Origin: Achatina immaculata
Taxonomy: Eukaryota > Mollusca > Gastropoda > Stylommatophora > Achatinidae
Length of the DNA stretch: 64,000 nucleotides
Assembly: GCA_009760885.1 (NCBI GenBank)
Contig: CM019708.1
Coordinates: 15,044,531-15,108,530, forward strand
Direction of reading: 5' to 3'
The notes beneath the pieces were generated by a model. It made no database searches and was not told the origin of the DNA. It was given only the letters and a program-made list of their open reading frames with translations. The position numbers were made by a program, and so were the translations under genes. Within the stretch, counting starts at the first letter, position 1, and each line of letters starts with the position of its first letter. Positions 61,249 through 64,000 of this stretch are shown one piece after another.

Positions 61249-61501
61249 TGAGTCATCAGTTTCTCTGTCTTCTCGTAAGGTTCAAGAAAAGCTGATAGAG
61301 GACACTGGGACATGGGCGCTTGTTGATGATTTAGCAGACACAGTGTTCCTCAGGAAGATACCAAGTTTTGACAAGACGGCTTGTTTCTTCTCTTTACCTA
61401 TTTCACTATAGCCAGCAGTTAACAATTCCAAGTACGGTTTCTACCGAATGCGTGTCGCTTTCTCACCTTCGTTAATCATCTCAAGTCAGTGAGCTTCTGT
61501 A

Positions 61502-62639
61502 TTCTTTTAATGTTTCATAATGGTGTTTCAGCCTAGAGATATCAGTAAAATAACGTTAATAGGTGTTATGTATTTGTTATAGTAGTGAAAGTGATAACTT
61601 TGTAGCTACAACCGTATATGCAGTTGGTAATAGTTACAAGAGTATTAGTAGTGCCGACAACAGCTGATAACGGAAACACTTTGTGCATATCATTATTTAC
61701 CCATGTGACTTTTGTCATGTTGTTGAGATGTTCCTCTATGATTGGCTTGCCTTATTCGGAATAAATCTCTCACCTACAACTCGCACTTAGATTGGCTTAG
61801 ACTCCAGCTTTATATCTTGTCTCGGGCGCAGCTTATCGGATGCAGCTATCAACCATAGACTGGTTATGTTCATATAAAAGGCACTTTTTTTCATCGTAAT
61901 TAATTTTGCAAGACGTGTAACAGAGAAGATATTTATTCTTGCTGTCTTAAGATGCGGCTTGTTTCTAGAGTCTTCCTGCGGTATGGTCACTCTGTTTGTT
62001 GTAGCCTGAGTGTGACCGCACTCATGTGTTCCATGTTGAAGCGGATTATCAGCGTCATATGGGCAGTGTTTTGCTGTTGGATAAGTACGTTTTTTTTTTC
62101 GGTTTTTGATTCGCCCATTGAATGTTGTTTTCTTTGTAGATTATTTTGTGTTAGTTTTATCACTGTTCGTATAATGACAGAGTGATACATTTTCCCTGTA
62201 TTTGTATATTTTTTTTCTTGTAAAAATGGAAGGAGAATAAATGATTTACTATTTATTTAATCTAGTTTGTCGTGCATCTACCAGTATTAGCATCGGTTTT
62301 ATGGTGAGTGTCATTAAACCTGTTGGAGCCTTAAACAGAAAAAAATGGTAACAGATAGGCCAGTAGATACTATCTTGTTAGTTTACTGGATAATTTGTTT
62401 GATCTTGATTGCTGCCAGCTATTCCTCAGTGGGATGGTAATCGTTGTAGGGGCACGGTTGTTGACAGTTCTGTTGTGATTTCCTGTATGATTACCTGTGG
62501 GTTGTTTGTTGTTTTTAGTGATTCCAGAAGTGCCCTGCAGTCTATGAAGAAGGCTTTTTGTGTGGTGGCTGCTGGTTTTCTGTTTTAAGTGTTTTGAGGG
62601 CTTGGAGCACCGTAACCAGTGCAGATCTAAATGGAAAAT
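61502..62639. other. No gene seen
   Basis: AT-rich unique-looking sequence, with only short chance frames on both strands. Confidence 0.35.
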
Positions 62640-62985
62640 GCAACTGAAGTGTAACAACCAACCAGATTCAATACACCATCTACAAAGACATCAGCAAACC
62701 ATCCTCTTCTGCCTAAGGACAGGTCATTGAGCCACCTACACTGACTTAAAAATGTCTCACACAGACGAGTGTCCATGTGGCAGTGGAGTCCAGACTTCAG
62801 AACATATCCTTCAAGAGTGCCCAAACTAAACCTGGGGCGTGAGACATGGCCAGCGGACACAAGCTTAGGGCAAAAACTTTGGGGCTCTTGTCAGGATCTG
62901 GAGAGGACTGCGGGCTTTGCCATGTCGACAGGGATCAAGATCTGATGCGACCAACAACCTGGAACGCAGAAGAAGAAGAAGAAGT
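62640..62985 (+). mobile_element. LINE-D (I-type) 3' fragment
   Basis: Translation gives TILFCLRTGH, then DECPCGSGVQTSEHILQECP and GALVRIWRGLRALP, the Cys/His segment downstream of RNase H in I/Nimbus-like LINEs (compare LINE-B FRLRTGH and CTCAQVPQTVEHILQNC). A stop follows RTGH. It ends CTGGAACGCAGAAGAAGAAG, again a GAA tail. Confidence 0.8.
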
Positions 62986-64000
62986 TGTATCTTATAAGTA
63001 AAATGAATATTGGTTGCTACAAGTAAATGAAGGTAAGAGTAAAGAAGCTGTGTGTCACACGTAGCTTGATCAACCAGCAATGAGGACTTTGAACTTCAGA
63101 ACAAAGCTGGAACGAGAAAAACGTTTGAAAGATGTTTTCAAGAAATATGGTATGACACACCCTCTAACACAGCATAAACCGCGGGTAATAGAAGTACAGT
63201 GTGGTCAGCTAATGAATCATGCATATGTGTACGTCTAAGCGTGTGTGAAAGACCTGGTTTTCTTAGAATTGCAGGATATTTGCACAACTTTCCAAGTTAT
63301 ACTGTGATTGTCACAGAACTGGGTCTTCTTCTAGTGTGAAGAAATCACATATAAAACCTTGATTCATCTTTTTTCTACTTCTTTGTTTTGAATTTGTTTG
63401 TCCTGTGAGAGGGCACTTTGTTACAATGACTAAGCTGACTGTGTAACTCATACCAGAATAAATATTATGCTATGAAGTTAACATGATCGATCAAGGTCCA
63501 AAAATGTATGCACCAGGTAGCGCTAGTCATAAAATACAGTAGCCAGCGGCAATAAGTTGAGTGTCTTAACAAACATGAAAGATATCGACCAGGTTGTTTA
63601 TCTGTCGGGAGTTTATATCACTGTTGGCACACAGATAACAGATTTAGTGGGTTCATTTCAGCCCCCGTACTTCAGTGCTTGGTTTCAAGTAGTTGTCTCG
63701 TCACACTGAAGTTGTGTGTCCTACAGCTTGTGCTACTGAGAGAGAAGGATATTTTAAAACATGAGAGGCTTTCTTTTCAGCCACAGAGGTTGTGACCAAA
63801 CACCGTGTCACGTGGCTGCTGCAGTATGTAAGGGCGGAATGAAGAGCAACATTGAAGGCAGAGGTCGGAAGCACAGAGGGATTGGATCTTTCAGTGTCAA
63901 CATTATTTGTTGTTTCTTTGGCCGTCCTGCAGTCCAGTGTTGGTAGAATGAGAAGATCTGCTCAACAAAAAAAGATGCTAGTTAGCTTCTACAGTTAACA
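62986..64000. other. No gene seen
   Basis: Unique-looking sequence to the window edge. A 61-codon frame at 63761-63946 has several cysteines but no recognisable family. Confidence 0.35.

Larger units (their letters stand above)
58736..61499. mobile_element. Tigger-like DNA transposon with internal array and retroposon
   Basis: The left end is TACAGGTTCTTCTCGACTTA, and the right end reversed begins TACAGAAGCTCACTGACTT. TA is duplicated at both edges (58734-58735, 61500-61501). Inside are CACCATAGCTTAGCCTAGCC, a 39-bp minisatellite, then TTTATAATAAAGTGTTGAAT and TTTATTGAATACTGTACTGA. After the retroposon comes AAGTACGGTTTCTACCGAAT. These words match what I remember of a pogo/Tigger-type element found in vertebrates. 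No transposase frame is seen, so it is non-autonomous. Confidence 0.6.

Overview
This is animal (metazoan) nuclear DNA: spliced protein exons lie far apart in a sea of LINE retrotransposons, mariner-type DNA transposons and minisatellites. The LINE repertoire (RTE/BovB-like, and I/Nimbus-like with an RNase H domain) and the many minisatellites suggest a lophotrochozoan, perhaps a gastropod mollusc. That placement is inference and weak.

Only two host genes can be supported. The first is a minus-strand TMEM53/DUF829-family gene. Its coding exons at 14724-14945, 11308-11760 and 1026-1238 join in phase 0 and give a protein of about 291 residues with a Ser-Asp-His hydrolase-like set. A possible non-coding first exon and promoter lie near 22.4-22.75 kb. 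The second is the first coding exon (33258-33540) of an unidentified plus-strand gene that continues beyond what I can follow.

Almost everything else is repetitive. I use working names. LINE-A is RTE/BovB-like with a TGAA-type tail. LINE-B is I/Nimbus-like (endonuclease, RT, RNase H) with a GAA tail. LINE-C is RTE-like with an ATGATG tail. LINE-D and LINE-E are 3' fragments of other LINEs. A fourth group is a 1.45-kb non-coding retroposon whose GAA tail resembles that of LINE-B.

Layout: 1-1.24 kb, 3' end of the TMEM53-like gene; 1.25-8.6 kb, minisatellites and a diverged tandem segmental duplication carrying a LINE-A insertion; 8.8-10 kb, LINE-C-like remnant; 11.3-14.9 kb, two TMEM53-like exons around a deleted LINE-B; 15-22 kb, retroposon copy, 37-bp array and LINE fragments; 22.9-28.1 kb, LINE-A, LINE-E and LINE-C; 28-34.6 kb, mostly unique DNA with the unidentified first exon; 34.6-38.6 kb, a minisatellite split by a mariner that is itself split by the 1.45-kb retroposon; 40.07-46.6 kb, a nest of LINEs within LINEs whose target-site duplications give the order of insertion; 46.6-50.5 kb, a nearly perfect 1849-bp tandem duplication; 50.5-55.4 kb, mostly unique DNA; 55.4-61.5 kb, three large minisatellites, one of them inside a Tigger-like element that also carries the 1.45-kb retroposon; 62.6-63 kb, LINE-D tail.

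The most informative content is the insertion history. Several insertions have target-site duplications readable by eye, one has its empty site preserved in a neighbouring duplicate, and two minisatellites appear to have been born from transposon sequence. No operons, CRISPR arrays or bacterial features are present.
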